Shown here piece after piece: positions 9,141 to 17,334 of a DNA stretch of 64,000 bases. The position numbers were made by a program, and so were the translations under genes. Source of the stretch: UBA7328 sp002471345 (GTDB lineage Bacteria; Bacteroidota; Bacteroidia; Chitinophagales; Saprospiraceae); NCBI GenBank assembly GCA_964011275.1, contig CAXGOB010000017.1, positions 1-64,000 on the forward strand, written 5' to 3'. The notes beneath the pieces were generated by a model, which saw nothing but the letters and a program-made list of their open reading frames with translations, was not told the origin of the DNA and ran no database searches. Positions within the stretch are counted from its first letter, which is position 1. Every line of letters begins with the position of its first letter.

Positions 9141-9600
9141 AAGATCAGGAGCAAGTTTCAAGTTCAAGAACCAAGCTTGCTGACGTATTTTAATTATTGG
9201 ACTTTTTATTTTTGATGATTGTCGCTATTATTTTAATTAGTTGTTCTACCTCGTTCTAGAAGTTGCATACGTTTTGAACTTTCTCCGTAGTTCACTTTTT
9301 CAAGAATCCTCAGATTTACTCTCGACTCTTTAAGTTCCTTAAGAGTCAAAGCGAGTTTGAAAATCTTATCCTTTACGGTATTTGTTCCTTGAGATTCGCC
9401 AAAATTTAAAGCAGAACTTCCGGCTGATCTCAACAATTGATTTTCATAATAAGTACCTGTCATATCAGTAGGAAGATCTTTGCATAGAAAAACAATGTCC
9501 GCTGTCAAATCCACCAATCTATTTTCTAAATCATATTTTTTTTCTTCCACTTGAATTTTCTGATTTGTAAGCTTTGAATTTGATACTTGAACTTAAGAAT
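9141..9600. mobile_element. Inverted-repeat element enclosing a four-helix-bundle (IVS-type) gene
   Basis: The four-helix-bundle gene is bracketed by opposed CAAGTTC-type arms: 9151-9180 on the left and about 9570-9600 on the right, the two ending in the same AAGCTT. Similar arms without a gene occur at 12051, 13064, 15215 and 21183. The arrangement mirrors the stem-and-ORF structure of 23S rRNA intervening sequences. I infer one full-length copy of a small repeat element; boundaries are approximate. Confidence 0.5.
9190..9550 (-). pseudogene. Four-helix-bundle protein (23S rRNA IVS / S23 family), frameshifted
   Basis: The first 98 codons encode a typical four-helix-bundle protein of the 23S-IVS/Avd-like family (RSAGSSALNFGESQG, LKELKESRVNLRIL). 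As read, the frame ends at 9233 with a foreign tail. Skipping one base, the C at 9253, restores the expected C-terminus EVEQLIKIIATIIKNKKSNN ending at 9190, for a total near the usual 119 residues. So this is a single-base insertion (or a sequencing error). It sits inside the dehalogenase operon between the desaturase-like and DJ-1 genes, flanked by inverted repeats, and looks like an insertion rather than part of the pathway. Confidence 0.8.
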
Positions 9601-10525
9601 TGCTATTGTTTCCTTTATCCAACCCATCTTTAAAAGGTGCTGCCAGTTGCCCCATATAGTCTTCGGGATATTCAGGATTCAACAATCCTATTTCCTCTAT
9701 ATGTCTCACAGGTACTTCTTGTCTTTCTGGGTGAAAATAGGTGCCAAACAGTCTGTCATAGACTATCAAGTTATTGCCGTAGTTGTTATTCGATTCTTGT
9801 ATCTCTTTAGAATGATGCCATCTATGCAGATCGACCACATTAAAGAACCAGTAAAGTGGACCTAGCTTAATATTGATATTACAATGCTGCGAAAAACCAC
9901 AGACAACAGTCACTCCAAAATACATGGCTAGTACAATACCATCCGCTCCAAGGAGAACTGGAAAAAGCATTTCTGTAAAAGTAAACCATGTCTTATCTAC
10001 GGGATGTTGGCGAGTAGCATTCCACCAGTATAATCTCTTAGTAGAGTGGTGTACTGCATGAAAATTCCATAACCATGGCACTTCATGAGCGAGTCTATGT
10101 CCCCAGTATCGCCCTGCATCTCCGAGTAAAAGCATCAATATCAACTGTAGCACAATAGGCCAATCACTCGGCCATATGGATCCGCCCCATTGCAAAGAGA
10201 GCCAAGCTGTACCTCCTGCTAAAAGAGCAATGAACATAGGTTTCAGGAAAATGGGTAGAATGATATAGGCTACGGTTCCGCTCACTAAATCATTCTTAAT
10301 GTCACCATGAGAATGATTCCAATGTTCTTTAAAAGGCATCAACCATTCTGCTAACCAAAATACTAATCCTACTGCTACAGCAACGACATAAGTAGTGATA
10401 GCCACTGATGACCCATTGCTAACCAAAAGGTATATGATATATGGAGTGCCGACTAATACCAAAGGGAAAAATGCCCATTGCATGAAGCTGTAAAGTGCAC
10501 TGTCTTTTTTTATTATTGATTCCAT
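9593..10525 (-). CDS. Sterol desaturase / fatty acid hydroxylase family membrane oxygenase
   Basis: A 310-residue integral membrane di-iron enzyme. The histidine clusters are complete: HRLAH (143-147), HAVHH (156-160), FSQHCN (His214) and HRWHH (234-238), separated by membrane segments at about 17-60 and 85-140. Family members hydroxylate or desaturate sterols, fatty acids and carotenoids, or cleave alkylglycerol ethers; the substrate here is unknown. The neighbours (dehalogenase-like hydrolases, crotonase) suggest an oxygenation step on a hydrophobic compound. It follows the DUF1330-like gene by 29 bases in the same operon. The stop codon lies at the edge of the inverted-repeat arm that brackets the four-helix-bundle gene. 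Confidence 0.9.
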   Translation of the reverse strand: MESIIKKDSALYSFMQWAFFPLVLVGTPYIIYLLVSNGSSVAITTYVVAVAVGLVFWLAEWLMPFKEHWNHSHGDIKNDLVSGTVAYIILPIFLKPMFIALLAGGTAWLSLQWGGSIWPSDWPIVLQLILMLLLGDAGRYWGHRLAHEVPWLWNFHAVHHSTKRLYWWNATRQHPVDKTWFTFTEMLFPVLLGADGIVLAMYFGVTVVCGFSQHCNINIKLGPLYWFFNVVDLHRWHHSKEIQESNNNYGNNLIVYDRLFGTYFHPERQEVPVRHIEEIGLLNPEYPEDYMGQLAAPFKDGLDKGNNSNS

Positions 10526-10554
10526 GTGCTCAAATTAGCAATATTGTATCAACC

Positions 10555-10959
10555 CTACCCGAATCCAATCGTCTCCGTAGCAATCAATCCTCCATATTCT
10601 AACGCTAATTCTCTAAGGTGACTGATCTTAGCATATTCTTCTGATGTAGACATATCTATAAATGCTTGCTTCGATGGGTATTCGACAACAAGTATTCTAT
10701 GTGGTTCATCAGTGTAGTCACCTATCACTGTTTTGTTAACTTTTCCAGCCCATATTACTCTACCTCCTACCTTCTTCAATAGAGGGTCTACTGCTGCACC
10801 ATAAGCATTGTAAGATTGTTTACCGGTCTCATCTCCATTGCCGCTCTTGGCTTTAAATTTTAAGATGTTGAGCATGACTACTGGTGTGTCAGCTGGATAG
10901 TTTTTGATAAAATCTACGAAGCCTTCTTTAGTGGCCATTACTTGATCTGTGAGATTCAT
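10555..10959 (-). CDS. DUF1330-like ferredoxin-fold protein
   Basis: A 134-residue soluble protein of the DUF1330-type dimeric alpha/beta barrel fold, recognised from PVVMLNILKFK (about 25-35), YNAYGAAVDPLLKKVGGRVIW and ILVVEYPSKQAFIDMSTSEEY. The fold is shared with small heme-free monooxygenases and isomerases, but DUF1330 members have no settled activity. It is 2 bases from the upstream membrane-protein gene, so it is translationally close-packed in the operon. The two TM-flanked proteins at 11428 and 36110 carry what looks like a divergent version of the same domain. Confidence 0.85.
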   Translation of the reverse strand: MNLTDQVMATKEGFVDFIKNYPADTPVVMLNILKFKAKSGNGDETGKQSYNAYGAAVDPLLKKVGGRVIWAGKVNKTVIGDYTDEPHRILVVEYPSKQAFIDMSTSEEYAKISHLRELALEYGGLIATETIGFG

Positions 10960-10961
10960 TT

Positions 10962-11414
10962 TTATGTATTTTTTGATTTTCTAATGGATAAAAAGAACAT
11001 AATCAGACAAAGGAAAGGTAAAACCATATTCCCCACTCCTCCTGGAGCTTGCCCTGTAGTTTCTAATGATTTATAAAATGATAACCCAAATCTTCCTCCA
11101 TATTCTAGTATTAGAGAAAGATACATTAATGGAATCAGGCTCTTATATTTTAATGCCACAATCAGATACAATAACCCAAACATGACCTGTGATAATCCCC
11201 AATACGCAAAAAGAAATATGACAGCCTCAGCGCCTCCATTTGTATAGGTGTCCAGAGGAATAGTAGCGATACTTTGGGCTCCTCCATCATGCTTAAACAT
11301 ATGAATACAACTTCTTACAATAGTCATCGTAGTCAGTAGATAGAATACCCACAAGGCTATTTTGTGACCTCGATATACATTATCTGCTGGTTGGGGAAAT
11401 ACTTTGTTCCACAT
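10962..11414 (-). CDS. Small four-helix membrane protein, unknown function
   Basis: A 150-residue protein with about four hydrophobic helices (roughly 19-38, 66-87, 90-112 and 128-145) and no motif I recognise. It lies 13 bases after the gene at 11428-12048 and 2 bases before the DUF1330-like gene, so it belongs to the same transcript. A His/Asp pair in SCIHMFKHDGG between helices 1 and 2 is the only notable polar cluster. Confidence 0.75.
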   Translation of the reverse strand: MWNKVFPQPADNVYRGHKIALWVFYLLTTMTIVRSCIHMFKHDGGAQSIATIPLDTYTNGGAEAVIFLFAYWGLSQVMFGLLYLIVALKYKSLIPLMYLSLILEYGGRFGLSFYKSLETTGQAPGGVGNMVLPFLCLIMFFLSIRKSKNT

Positions 11415-11427
11415 GGTTGTTTAGTTT

Positions 11428-12048
11428 TTATATTGAAATTATGTGTCCTATCGCTGCCAAAAGAGCTAATACCAATGCCACCGTGAGCGGAAAGCCTCCC
11501 AACTGAAACCATGGGCTTACAGGATAAGCTATGCTCTTCTCAAGTGCTGCAAATTTGAACTGATGCTTCTCATGAAATTTAGGGTGAATCAAAATCTCTA
11601 TGAAATCTCTTCTACTTCTGAATCTATTGATGGCACTGATGCCCCACTGTTCTGCATTTTCTATGCCTATAAGATCTACAGATTGTCCTGCTACTCTTCC
11701 TTGAAAAATCCCTATCCCTGCACGCTTAATCATCATACCCATGAAAGACTTATGGTATTTAATCAGCACTTTCAGCGATTTATCTCCTTCTTCCACACCT
11801 TCCACTAGATCAGGTTTCTCTTTGAGCAATATGCTATTCACCATGACAAAGCTCTTCCCGTCATCATTCGTCAAAAACTCTTTCAATCCTCTCAAATCTT
11901 GATCCTTATAATCATCATAAGCAGCTAGTTTCTTCAGATAGACTTCTACCTCTTCCTTCTTTAATTTTCGCCGAAAGCCAAAGTACCAGAGGGCAAAAAG
12001 TAGGTACAATGTGATAGCGGATAGCCATATGATGAGTTGTGTTGTCAT
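11428..12048 (-). CDS. TM-flanked DUF1330-like protein, unknown function
   Basis: A 206-residue protein with one membrane helix at each end (about 4-22 and 180-203) and a soluble middle resembling a DUF1330/ABM-type alpha/beta domain (SFVMVNSILL, RFRSRRDFIEILIHPKFHEKHQFKFAALEKSIAYP). It is paralogous to the protein at 36110-36769, which has the same topology and the same FAxxEKxIAxP end. I chose ATG 12048: the longer frame to 12081 runs through the CAAGTTC repeat and would give an unlikely LTLELELDD leader. It is upstream of, and close to, the four-helix membrane protein gene. Confidence 0.75.
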   Translation of the reverse strand: MTTQLIIWLSAITLYLLFALWYFGFRRKLKKEEVEVYLKKLAAYDDYKDQDLRGLKEFLTNDDGKSFVMVNSILLKEKPDLVEGVEEGDKSLKVLIKYHKSFMGMMIKRAGIGIFQGRVAGQSVDLIGIENAEQWGISAINRFRSRRDFIEILIHPKFHEKHQFKFAALEKSIAYPVSPWFQLGGFPLTVALVLALLAAIGHIISI

Positions 12049-12050
12049 GT

Positions 12051-12136
12051 CGTCAAGTTCAAGTTCAAGTGTCAAGTTCAAATGTACAAGTTGATGGATT
12101 CGGCATTATTGAACTTGATACTTGTACTTGATCTTT
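12051..12136. repeat. CAAGTTC-arm inverted repeat, gene-less copy
   Basis: The left arm (12053-12091) is built of repeated CAAGTTC and variants; the right arm (12110-12134, GAACTTGATACTTGTACTTG) is its approximate reverse complement, with a short unrelated middle. It fills the gap between the dehalogenase-like gene and the TM-flanked gene. Confidence 0.7.
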
Positions 12137-12148
12137 TTAATTTTTGTT

Positions 12149-13042
12149 TTAAGTCGTTTCCATAAATTTCACCATCAACCCTGCAATCTCTTCACCTTTA
12201 TCTTCTTGCAGGAAATGTCCCCCTGCCTGAATGATGGTGTGAGCTTGTCCTTTACAGCCAGGAATCAATTTTTGTAGTGCTTTTTCTCTTCCTTTAGTTA
12301 TCGGATCACTATCAGAGAAAAGGGTTAAAAATGGTTGTTCCAATTTCATCAAAGTCTCCCAGGCCTTTTTATTATTATTTGACTCTGGATCATCAGTACT
12401 AGTGGGAACTAATGAAGGAAATATCTTTGCACCTGCTTTATAACTTTCATTAGGATATGGTGCTTCATAGGCAGCTACTTCTACATCTGACATTTTAGCT
12501 ACGGTTGAGTTTTGGATAATTTTTCCAACTGGTAATACTGGTGCTGTTTGTGAGAATTTTTGCCATTTCAAGAAAGCTTCAGAAGCCTCACGTTCACCTG
12601 TAGGAAGAAAAGTATTACCTGCAACTGTTCTGCTAAACAGGTGTGACTCCTCTGCTAATATTCTTAACCCAATCAGACCTCCCCAATCTTGACAAAAGAG
12701 ATTAATGTCAATCAAACCAAGCTTTGAGATGAAGGTTTTTATCCAATCTACATGCTTTTGGTATGTATAATCAGAAGTCTCAGTCGGCTTTGATGACTTT
12801 CCAAATCCTATTAAATCAGGAGCTATGACACGATATCCTGCTGCTACAAATACTGGTATCATCTTACGATAGAGATAAGACCAGCTCGGTTCGCCATGAA
12901 GACAGAGCACTAGTCCTTTGTTATTTGATCCTTCATCGACGTAGTGCATTTTCATGCCATTTTCTACTTCTACATAGTTGGGAGAAAATGGGTAGTCAGG
13001 AAGATTGTCGAAACTAGATTCAGGTGTTGTTAAGAATTTCAT
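12149..13042 (-). CDS. Haloalkane dehalogenase-like alpha/beta hydrolase (HLD-I type)
   Basis: A 297-residue protein with the features of subfamily I haloalkane dehalogenases (DhlA-like). It has the oxyanion/turn motif HGEPSWSYLYRKM (49-61), the nucleophile elbow CQDWGG (Asp119, with halide-binding Trp120), a cap-domain tryptophan in FLKW (Trp160, matching the second halide-binding position), the cap segment AAYEAPYPNESYKAG, an acid Asp246 and the catalytic His276 in GGHFLQED. Conservation of both tryptophans makes dehalogenation plausible, yet the family also holds epoxide hydrolases and other C-X or C-O cleaving enzymes. ATG 13042 is preferred; the frame to 13075 extends into repeat sequence. 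It follows a second, divergent copy of the same family. Confidence 0.88.
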   Translation of the reverse strand: MKFLTTPESSFDNLPDYPFSPNYVEVENGMKMHYVDEGSNNKGLVLCLHGEPSWSYLYRKMIPVFVAAGYRVIAPDLIGFGKSSKPTETSDYTYQKHVDWIKTFISKLGLIDINLFCQDWGGLIGLRILAEESHLFSRTVAGNTFLPTGEREASEAFLKWQKFSQTAPVLPVGKIIQNSTVAKMSDVEVAAYEAPYPNESYKAGAKIFPSLVPTSTDDPESNNNKKAWETLMKLEQPFLTLFSDSDPITKGREKALQKLIPGCKGQAHTIIQAGGHFLQEDKGEEIAGLMVKFMETT

Positions 13043-13063
13043 TTTGTTATCTTTTAATTTTAA

Positions 13064-13134
13064 ACTCAAGATCAAGAATCAAGTACAAACTCATTGTGTA
13101 TCCTGAAATCTTTTGAGCTTGAATTTGCACTTAA
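13064..13134. repeat. CAAGTTC-arm inverted repeat, gene-less copy
   Basis: Left arm CAAGATCAAGAATCAAGTAC (13067-13086) and a degenerate right arm GAGCTTGAATTTGCACTTAA (13115-13134) surround a short middle. The right arm runs into the stop codon of the dehalogenase-like gene at 13131. Confidence 0.6.
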
Positions 13135-14270
13135 ACAGGATTTTTCACAATAAATTTATGCGTCCTATCTGCCATAATCTCCCCAATATCATCTTGAATA
13201 AAGTGATTGGCATTTTCAAACTGCTCATGATCTTGGCCTTTGGCTCCTGGTACTGAGTTGATCCATTTTTCTTGTATACTCGGTCGTCCTAGCAAGTGAT
13301 CTTTTAATCCTATGAAAGAGATGAATGGCTTTTCAAATTTCTTCAATCCTTCCCATGCTGGTAACTGCTGACCTACTATTCCTGTATTCATCGAAGGCAA
13401 TGTCCGTGGTCCAGCCATATAGATGAATGATGGGAACGGAGCATCATATGCAGCCATTTCTCCCTCAGACAATTTGTTCGCAGTGGACTGTTGCATTATT
13501 TGCCCTATGAAATTGCGGGTGTTCTGTAAGCAATATAAAATCCATGCTTGAAACATATCAGGCATTCCTTTGAACCAATATTTTGCAATATCCTTATAGC
13601 CTTTGATCTTAGGATTTACCACAAGAGGATTAGGAATGTAGAATGGATTAGTCTCCTCAGTTGCTAATGGTAGTTCTCCATTGGCTAATATTACTCGAGC
13701 AAATAAATCTGGATTTTCACCGACTAGGCGAGCACCTATCACACTTCCCCAGTCCTGTATAAAACAAGTAATGTTCTTCAATTTTAATTGCTGAATGAAC
13801 TGAAGTATCAGATCACAATGCTTATCGTAGATGTGATATTGCTCTTTGATGGGCTTGTCAGAGCGTCCCATGCCTATCATATCAGGAGCGATGCATCTAT
13901 AACCTTGAGCGGTAAGAAGAGGGATCATTTTACGATACAGATAGCACCAGACAGGTTGGCCATGGAGCATCAGAATGATCTGCCCGTCCTTAGGACCTTC
14001 ATCTAGGTAATGCATTCTCAGACCATCTATTTCAATATAGTTAGGTTGGAAATCAAAGCCCGAAAGATTTTCAAATTGTGAATCTGGAGTACGGACATAT
14101 TCCACCCCTTCTTTAGTTTGATGAATAGTCACAGATTCGTCCCAGAATACTTCCTTAGGATATGGAGCGACTTCCATTACTCTTCTTTCACCACCTTTTT
14201 CAAAGTCTATCTGAATTGGTGATTTCACAACCTTAGCTGCAGTCTTTTTGATAAATTTCTTTAAACTCAT
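13131..14270 (-). CDS. Haloalkane dehalogenase-like alpha/beta hydrolase with N-terminal extension
   Basis: A 379-residue paralogue of the preceding enzyme. It carries HGQPVWCYLYRKM (103-115), nucleophile elbow IQDWGS (Asp173, Trp174), cap tryptophan in FQAW (Trp243), the MAAYDAPFP cap segment, acid Asp324 in GLKDHLLG (very like the DhlA acid loop) and His356 in NANHF. It differs from the first copy by a basic 60-70 residue N-terminal extension with no evident signal peptide and by a longer cap. It is the first gene of the operon running left; a palindromic operator lies 47 bases upstream. Dehalogenation is plausible but unproven; related hydrolases act on epoxides. Confidence 0.85.
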   Translation of the reverse strand: MSLKKFIKKTAAKVVKSPIQIDFEKGGERRVMEVAPYPKEVFWDESVTIHQTKEGVEYVRTPDSQFENLSGFDFQPNYIEIDGLRMHYLDEGPKDGQIILMLHGQPVWCYLYRKMIPLLTAQGYRCIAPDMIGMGRSDKPIKEQYHIYDKHCDLILQFIQQLKLKNITCFIQDWGSVIGARLVGENPDLFARVILANGELPLATEETNPFYIPNPLVVNPKIKGYKDIAKYWFKGMPDMFQAWILYCLQNTRNFIGQIMQQSTANKLSEGEMAAYDAPFPSFIYMAGPRTLPSMNTGIVGQQLPAWEGLKKFEKPFISFIGLKDHLLGRPSIQEKWINSVPGAKGQDHEQFENANHFIQDDIGEIMADRTHKFIVKNPV

Positions 14271-14316
14271 TCTTTTTAGATTTTATATCTTCGGGTCATA
14301 CTAAGATGGGCTAATT

Positions 14317-14332
14317 TAGGTTTTAAATCCTA
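14317..14332. promoter_or_regulatory. Palindromic operator, site 1
   Basis: TAGGTTTTAAATCCTA, a 16-bp dyad with one mismatched pair, fits the window-wide pattern TAGGTTnTAAAACCTA. It lies 47 bases upstream of the dehalogenase operon and in the shared region with the divergent TetR gene. Confidence 0.65.
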
Positions 14333-14558
14333 CTAATCGATTAACCTGATATAATAGTTCTAAAAGTGAGAGCAGCTGACAAAATCATATTTGTGAAGTG
14401 ATTTAAAAACATATCATATCGCCTATGAACAACACATTGATCCTCAATTTATTAGCATATTTCTCGATCCGTAGCTATGCTATGCATCTCTAAATCTGCC
14501 AATTCTTGAGAACCAAGCCGTCATTCTCGTCAGAAAACATAGTTATTAAATTACTTCC

Positions 14559-15209
14559 ATGAAAAAAACTCAACTCAAAATATTAAACAATGCAACAGCC
14601 CTTTTTAACAGAAAAGGGGTCAGCAATGTAAGATTGCAAGATATAGCTCAGAAATGTGGTATCAGTGCAGGCAATCTCTCCTACCATTACAAGACTAAAA
14701 AAGACTTAATGGAAGGAGTACTACAGTTGATGACGGATAACCGTAGCAAAATGAGTGCCGCCAATATGGAGTATGTGGAGAATAATGATTATACAAAGGT
14801 GAGCACTAATTATATCAGATTTCAAGTAGAGCATCGGTTTTTTCAAAGAGATTTATTAGAGATTATTAAGTTAGTGCCTGAAGCTGCAGCTCTTTTCGAG
14901 AAGCATATGAATCAAGTCATCAGTTTTACTAAAAATGGTATTTACCTTGCAGCGGGTAAAGGAATTATTATACCTGAACCACATGAAAACCATTTTTACT
15001 ATTTCGCAAAAAATATATGGGGGATATTGAATTCATGGTTGATAGAAAGAGAGGTGCTAGGAGAAGAAAATGTAAGCATGGAAAGCATTCTTATAGCTAT
15101 TTGGGAATTTCATTACCCATATTTCACAGAGAAAGGATTAGAAGTTTATGAGGAATTGAGGAAGAATTTGCCGAGTATGATTAAGGAGGAGATGGCTGTT
15201 GATAATTGA
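14559..15209 (+). CDS. TetR/AcrR family transcriptional regulator
   Basis: A 216-residue regulator. The N-terminus is a TetR helix-turn-helix (residues about 8-52: VRLQDIAQKCGISAGNLSYHYKTKKDLM); the remainder is an all-helical ligand-binding domain of no closer assignment. It is divergent from the dehalogenase operon, with 288 bases between them containing the operator at 14317-14332. TetR proteins bind dyad operators and usually respond to a pathway ligand, so this is my best candidate for the protein that binds the recurring TAGGTTnTAAAACCTA palindrome. Its own start is 227 bases from the site, so autoregulation is not certain. The other regulator in the window, HxlR at 53194, has a different dyad at its own start. 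Confidence 0.92.
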   Translation: MKKTQLKILNNATALFNRKGVSNVRLQDIAQKCGISAGNLSYHYKTKKDLMEGVLQLMTDNRSKMSAANMEYVENNDYTKVSTNYIRFQVEHRFFQRDLLEIIKLVPEAAALFEKHMNQVISFTKNGIYLAAGKGIIIPEPHENHFYYFAKNIWGILNSWLIEREVLGEENVSMESILIAIWEFHYPYFTEKGLEVYEELRKNLPSMIKEEMAVDN

Positions 15210-15214
15210 GGTTT

Positions 15215-15297
15215 TGAAGTTCAAGTTTCAAGTACAAGATCAAAAATCCATTATTAGCTAGGAGCTTATTGAACTTGATTCTTGAACTTGATCTTAA
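15215..15297. repeat. CAAGTTC-arm inverted repeat, gene-less copy
   Basis: Left arm AAGTTCAAGTTTCAAGTAC (15217-15235) and right arm GAACTTGATTCTTGAACTTG (15271-15290) are opposed around a 35-base middle. The element begins a few bases after the TetR stop, between convergent genes. Confidence 0.7.
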
Positions 15298-15354
15298 CTA
15301 AAAAGTTACAGAATCAAATACCTAATTATCTTCTCCACTAATTGTTTTTAAATT

Positions 15355-16998
15355 TCAATTCTGCCAATAAGCAAATTCATCTTCCTTCTTCTTCGTTTCA
15401 TTGATATGTTTATCTACGTGAACGGGAGAGCTCAATGCTCCTTCCCAAATCGGGTCAGCTTGTTCCGCTAAAAATGCAGCTAGTAAACTCGATAATTCGT
15501 TGTTTTTAGTTGTGTTTTGGTCCACTAAATTATTTTGCTCCGTTGGATCATATTGTAAATCAAAAAGCCATTTCTTCTTTTGCTGTTGATCCCAGAGTAG
15601 TTTCCAATCGTCTTTGATGACTTGAGAGAAAGTACCATTCTTAGTAAATAAGGGACGTTCAGGACTACCTGTTTTTGCACCTGTTAGATAGGGAAGCATA
15701 TTCGTTCCATCTAGTTTACGATCGGTCGGTAGGGTAGCACCAGCTAGATCGGCGACTGTATTAAAAATATCAATATTGGAAATACGTCCATTATAAACTT
15801 GTCCAGCAGGAACACTATCGGGATAGTTGACAATAAATGGCACGTGAATGCCACCTTCAAAAAGTGATAACTTCCATCCTCGATAGGGCTTATTGACATC
15901 AGGTAAGCCTACATAATATGGAGCACCATTATCACAGGTGAAAATAATAATCGTGTTGTCTTCAATACCATTATCTTTTAGAGCCTGACGGATTTTTCCT
16001 ACTCCTCTATCCACTGATTTTACCATTGCAGCTTGCACTCTTTCGATATGATCTTCTATATAAGAAAGTGCATCATAGTCCGATTTCAGAGCTTGCAATG
16101 GGGTATGCACTGCCCAATAGGCGAGGTATAAAAAGAAGGGCTGGTTCTTGTTTTTATCAATGACTTTGACAGCCTCATTCGTGAAATAATCGGTCAAGTG
16201 GTCATCTGGATGAAATCTACCACTGTCATTAAATTCAACCGCATAAGGCAAATTTGCCCATAGGAATTTATCAATTGGGTCAAAATCTAATTTCGCATTC
16301 ACCACATTAGGGTCAGCTTCTGGTAAAAACAATCCACCCGTTTCCATCCACAAACTTTCATCAAAACCTTGATTGTGAGGTTGGAACTTTTCTGCTCCTC
16401 CCAGATGCCATTTGCCGATATGAACATTATGATATCCAGCAGGCTTTAATATTTCTGGTAAAATGATTTCAGATGGAGGCAGACCTATTTCAGTCATTGA
16501 TGGTAAGTCTTCATCAGCAGCGACATTATAGATAAAGGGCTGTACCGATTCTTTATTCCAATCTGCTATAAACTTCCCAAATCCTTTAGAGGTAGGTGTA
16601 TATTCGAAGCCAAAACGTGTGGAGTTTCTACCTGTTAACAGGGATGCTCTGGATGCTGCACAAACCGCTGTAGTCGCATAGCCATTTCGACACAAGGCCC
16701 CATCGGCTGCTAATTGGTCAATATTAGGGGTTTTAAATTGCCCATTTGCCATGCCACCGCCATAGCTGCTTACTTCATTGAAGCCCATATCATCAACCAA
16801 AATCACTATGATATTGGGTTTGTCCGAAGTCCTTGTGCTTGATCCATCTTTCCATACTATTGTTTGGTTTTGGCTTACTGGATTTTTAATACTGGAAATT
16901 ATGCCTGGCATCCTGTGCCAATTGTATTTAAACCAGATGCTGCCTGATATTCCTATTAGGACTAAAATGCCGAGAATTATGAGGAGCTTTTTTTTCAT
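15355..16998 (-). CDS. Sulfatase (arylsulfatase family), N-terminally anchored
   Basis: A 547-residue sulfatase with an uncleaved-looking N-terminal membrane segment (about 4-23). It has the metal-binding motif ILVDDMGFNE (DD at 69-70) and the maturation site CAASR with Cys113, a CxAxR form that formylglycine-generating systems accept. LFEGGIHVPFIV and the HIGKWHLGG loop are standard family blocks. It differs from the sulfatase pair at 2543 and 47697, which share a C-terminal anchor. Operator site 2 lies 100 bases upstream of the start, so I place it in the same regulon as the acyl-CoA dehydrogenase and dehalogenase operons. Substrate unknown. Confidence 0.93.
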   Translation of the reverse strand: MKKKLLIILGILVLIGISGSIWFKYNWHRMPGIISSIKNPVSQNQTIVWKDGSSTRTSDKPNIIVILVDDMGFNEVSSYGGGMANGQFKTPNIDQLAADGALCRNGYATTAVCAASRASLLTGRNSTRFGFEYTPTSKGFGKFIADWNKESVQPFIYNVAADEDLPSMTEIGLPPSEIILPEILKPAGYHNVHIGKWHLGGAEKFQPHNQGFDESLWMETGGLFLPEADPNVVNAKLDFDPIDKFLWANLPYAVEFNDSGRFHPDDHLTDYFTNEAVKVIDKNKNQPFFLYLAYWAVHTPLQALKSDYDALSYIEDHIERVQAAMVKSVDRGVGKIRQALKDNGIEDNTIIIFTCDNGAPYYVGLPDVNKPYRGWKLSLFEGGIHVPFIVNYPDSVPAGQVYNGRISNIDIFNTVADLAGATLPTDRKLDGTNMLPYLTGAKTGSPERPLFTKNGTFSQVIKDDWKLLWDQQQKKKWLFDLQYDPTEQNNLVDQNTTKNNELSSLLAAFLAEQADPIWEGALSSPVHVDKHINETKKKEDEFAYWQN

Positions 16999-17097
16999 AG
17001 GAGTTTTGTTATTTTGAAATCTGCCAAATTTTCAAAAAATGGCTTGTCTGCTGTTGCAGAGCAATGTAGTATTTTGAAATTGAAATTAATAATATAT

Positions 17098-17113
17098 TAG
17101 GTTGTAAAACCTA
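17098..17113. promoter_or_regulatory. Palindromic operator, site 2
   Basis: TAGGTTGTAAAACCTA with near-perfect flanking extension (ATATAT arms both sides) makes this the longest dyad of the set, about 28 bases. It is 100 bases upstream of the sulfatase start. Confidence 0.75.
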
Positions 17114-17129
17114 ATATATTATTCTTGCC

Positions 17130-17210
17130 TTATTTTGATTCAAATGCTATCTCTTCATAATTTTCATGCCATCCCAATGGTAAATCTCGATAGCGATCTT
17201 TTAAGTTCAT
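17130..17210 (-). pseudogene. 26-codon gene stub, origin not recognised
   Basis: Reading leftward from ATG 17210 there is MNLKDRYRDLPLGWHENYEE followed by IAFESK and a stop. The composition looks like the N-terminus of a real protein but I do not recognise it. It starts 79 bases from operator site 3, much as the acyl-CoA dehydrogenase stub at 24439-24516 starts 77 bases from site 4. I infer a truncated gene start left behind a functional operator; a small genuine peptide is possible. Confidence 0.4.
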
Positions 17211-17288
17211 ATTTTATGATGGTGTATTGTTAGATGTTGGAGATATTTAGTCTCAATATTTAGTTAAGTATTAAGTTTAATGCAATTA

Positions 17289-17304
17289 TAGGTTATAGAA
17301 CCTA
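17289..17304. promoter_or_regulatory. Palindromic operator, site 3
   Basis: TAGGTTATAGAACCTA is a 16-bp dyad with one mismatched central pair. It lies 31 bases upstream of the plus-strand thioredoxin-like gene and 79 bases from the minus-strand stub. A -7-like TATATTTA (17323-17330) follows it. Confidence 0.75.
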
Positions 17305-17334
17305 ATGATTGGTTTAATTGGTTATATTTAGCTC

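Noticed and set aside
12051..12136. Repeated CAAGTTC units as a CRISPR array
   Set aside because: Units are 7-10 bases with no spacers and form opposed arms; no cas genes are present.
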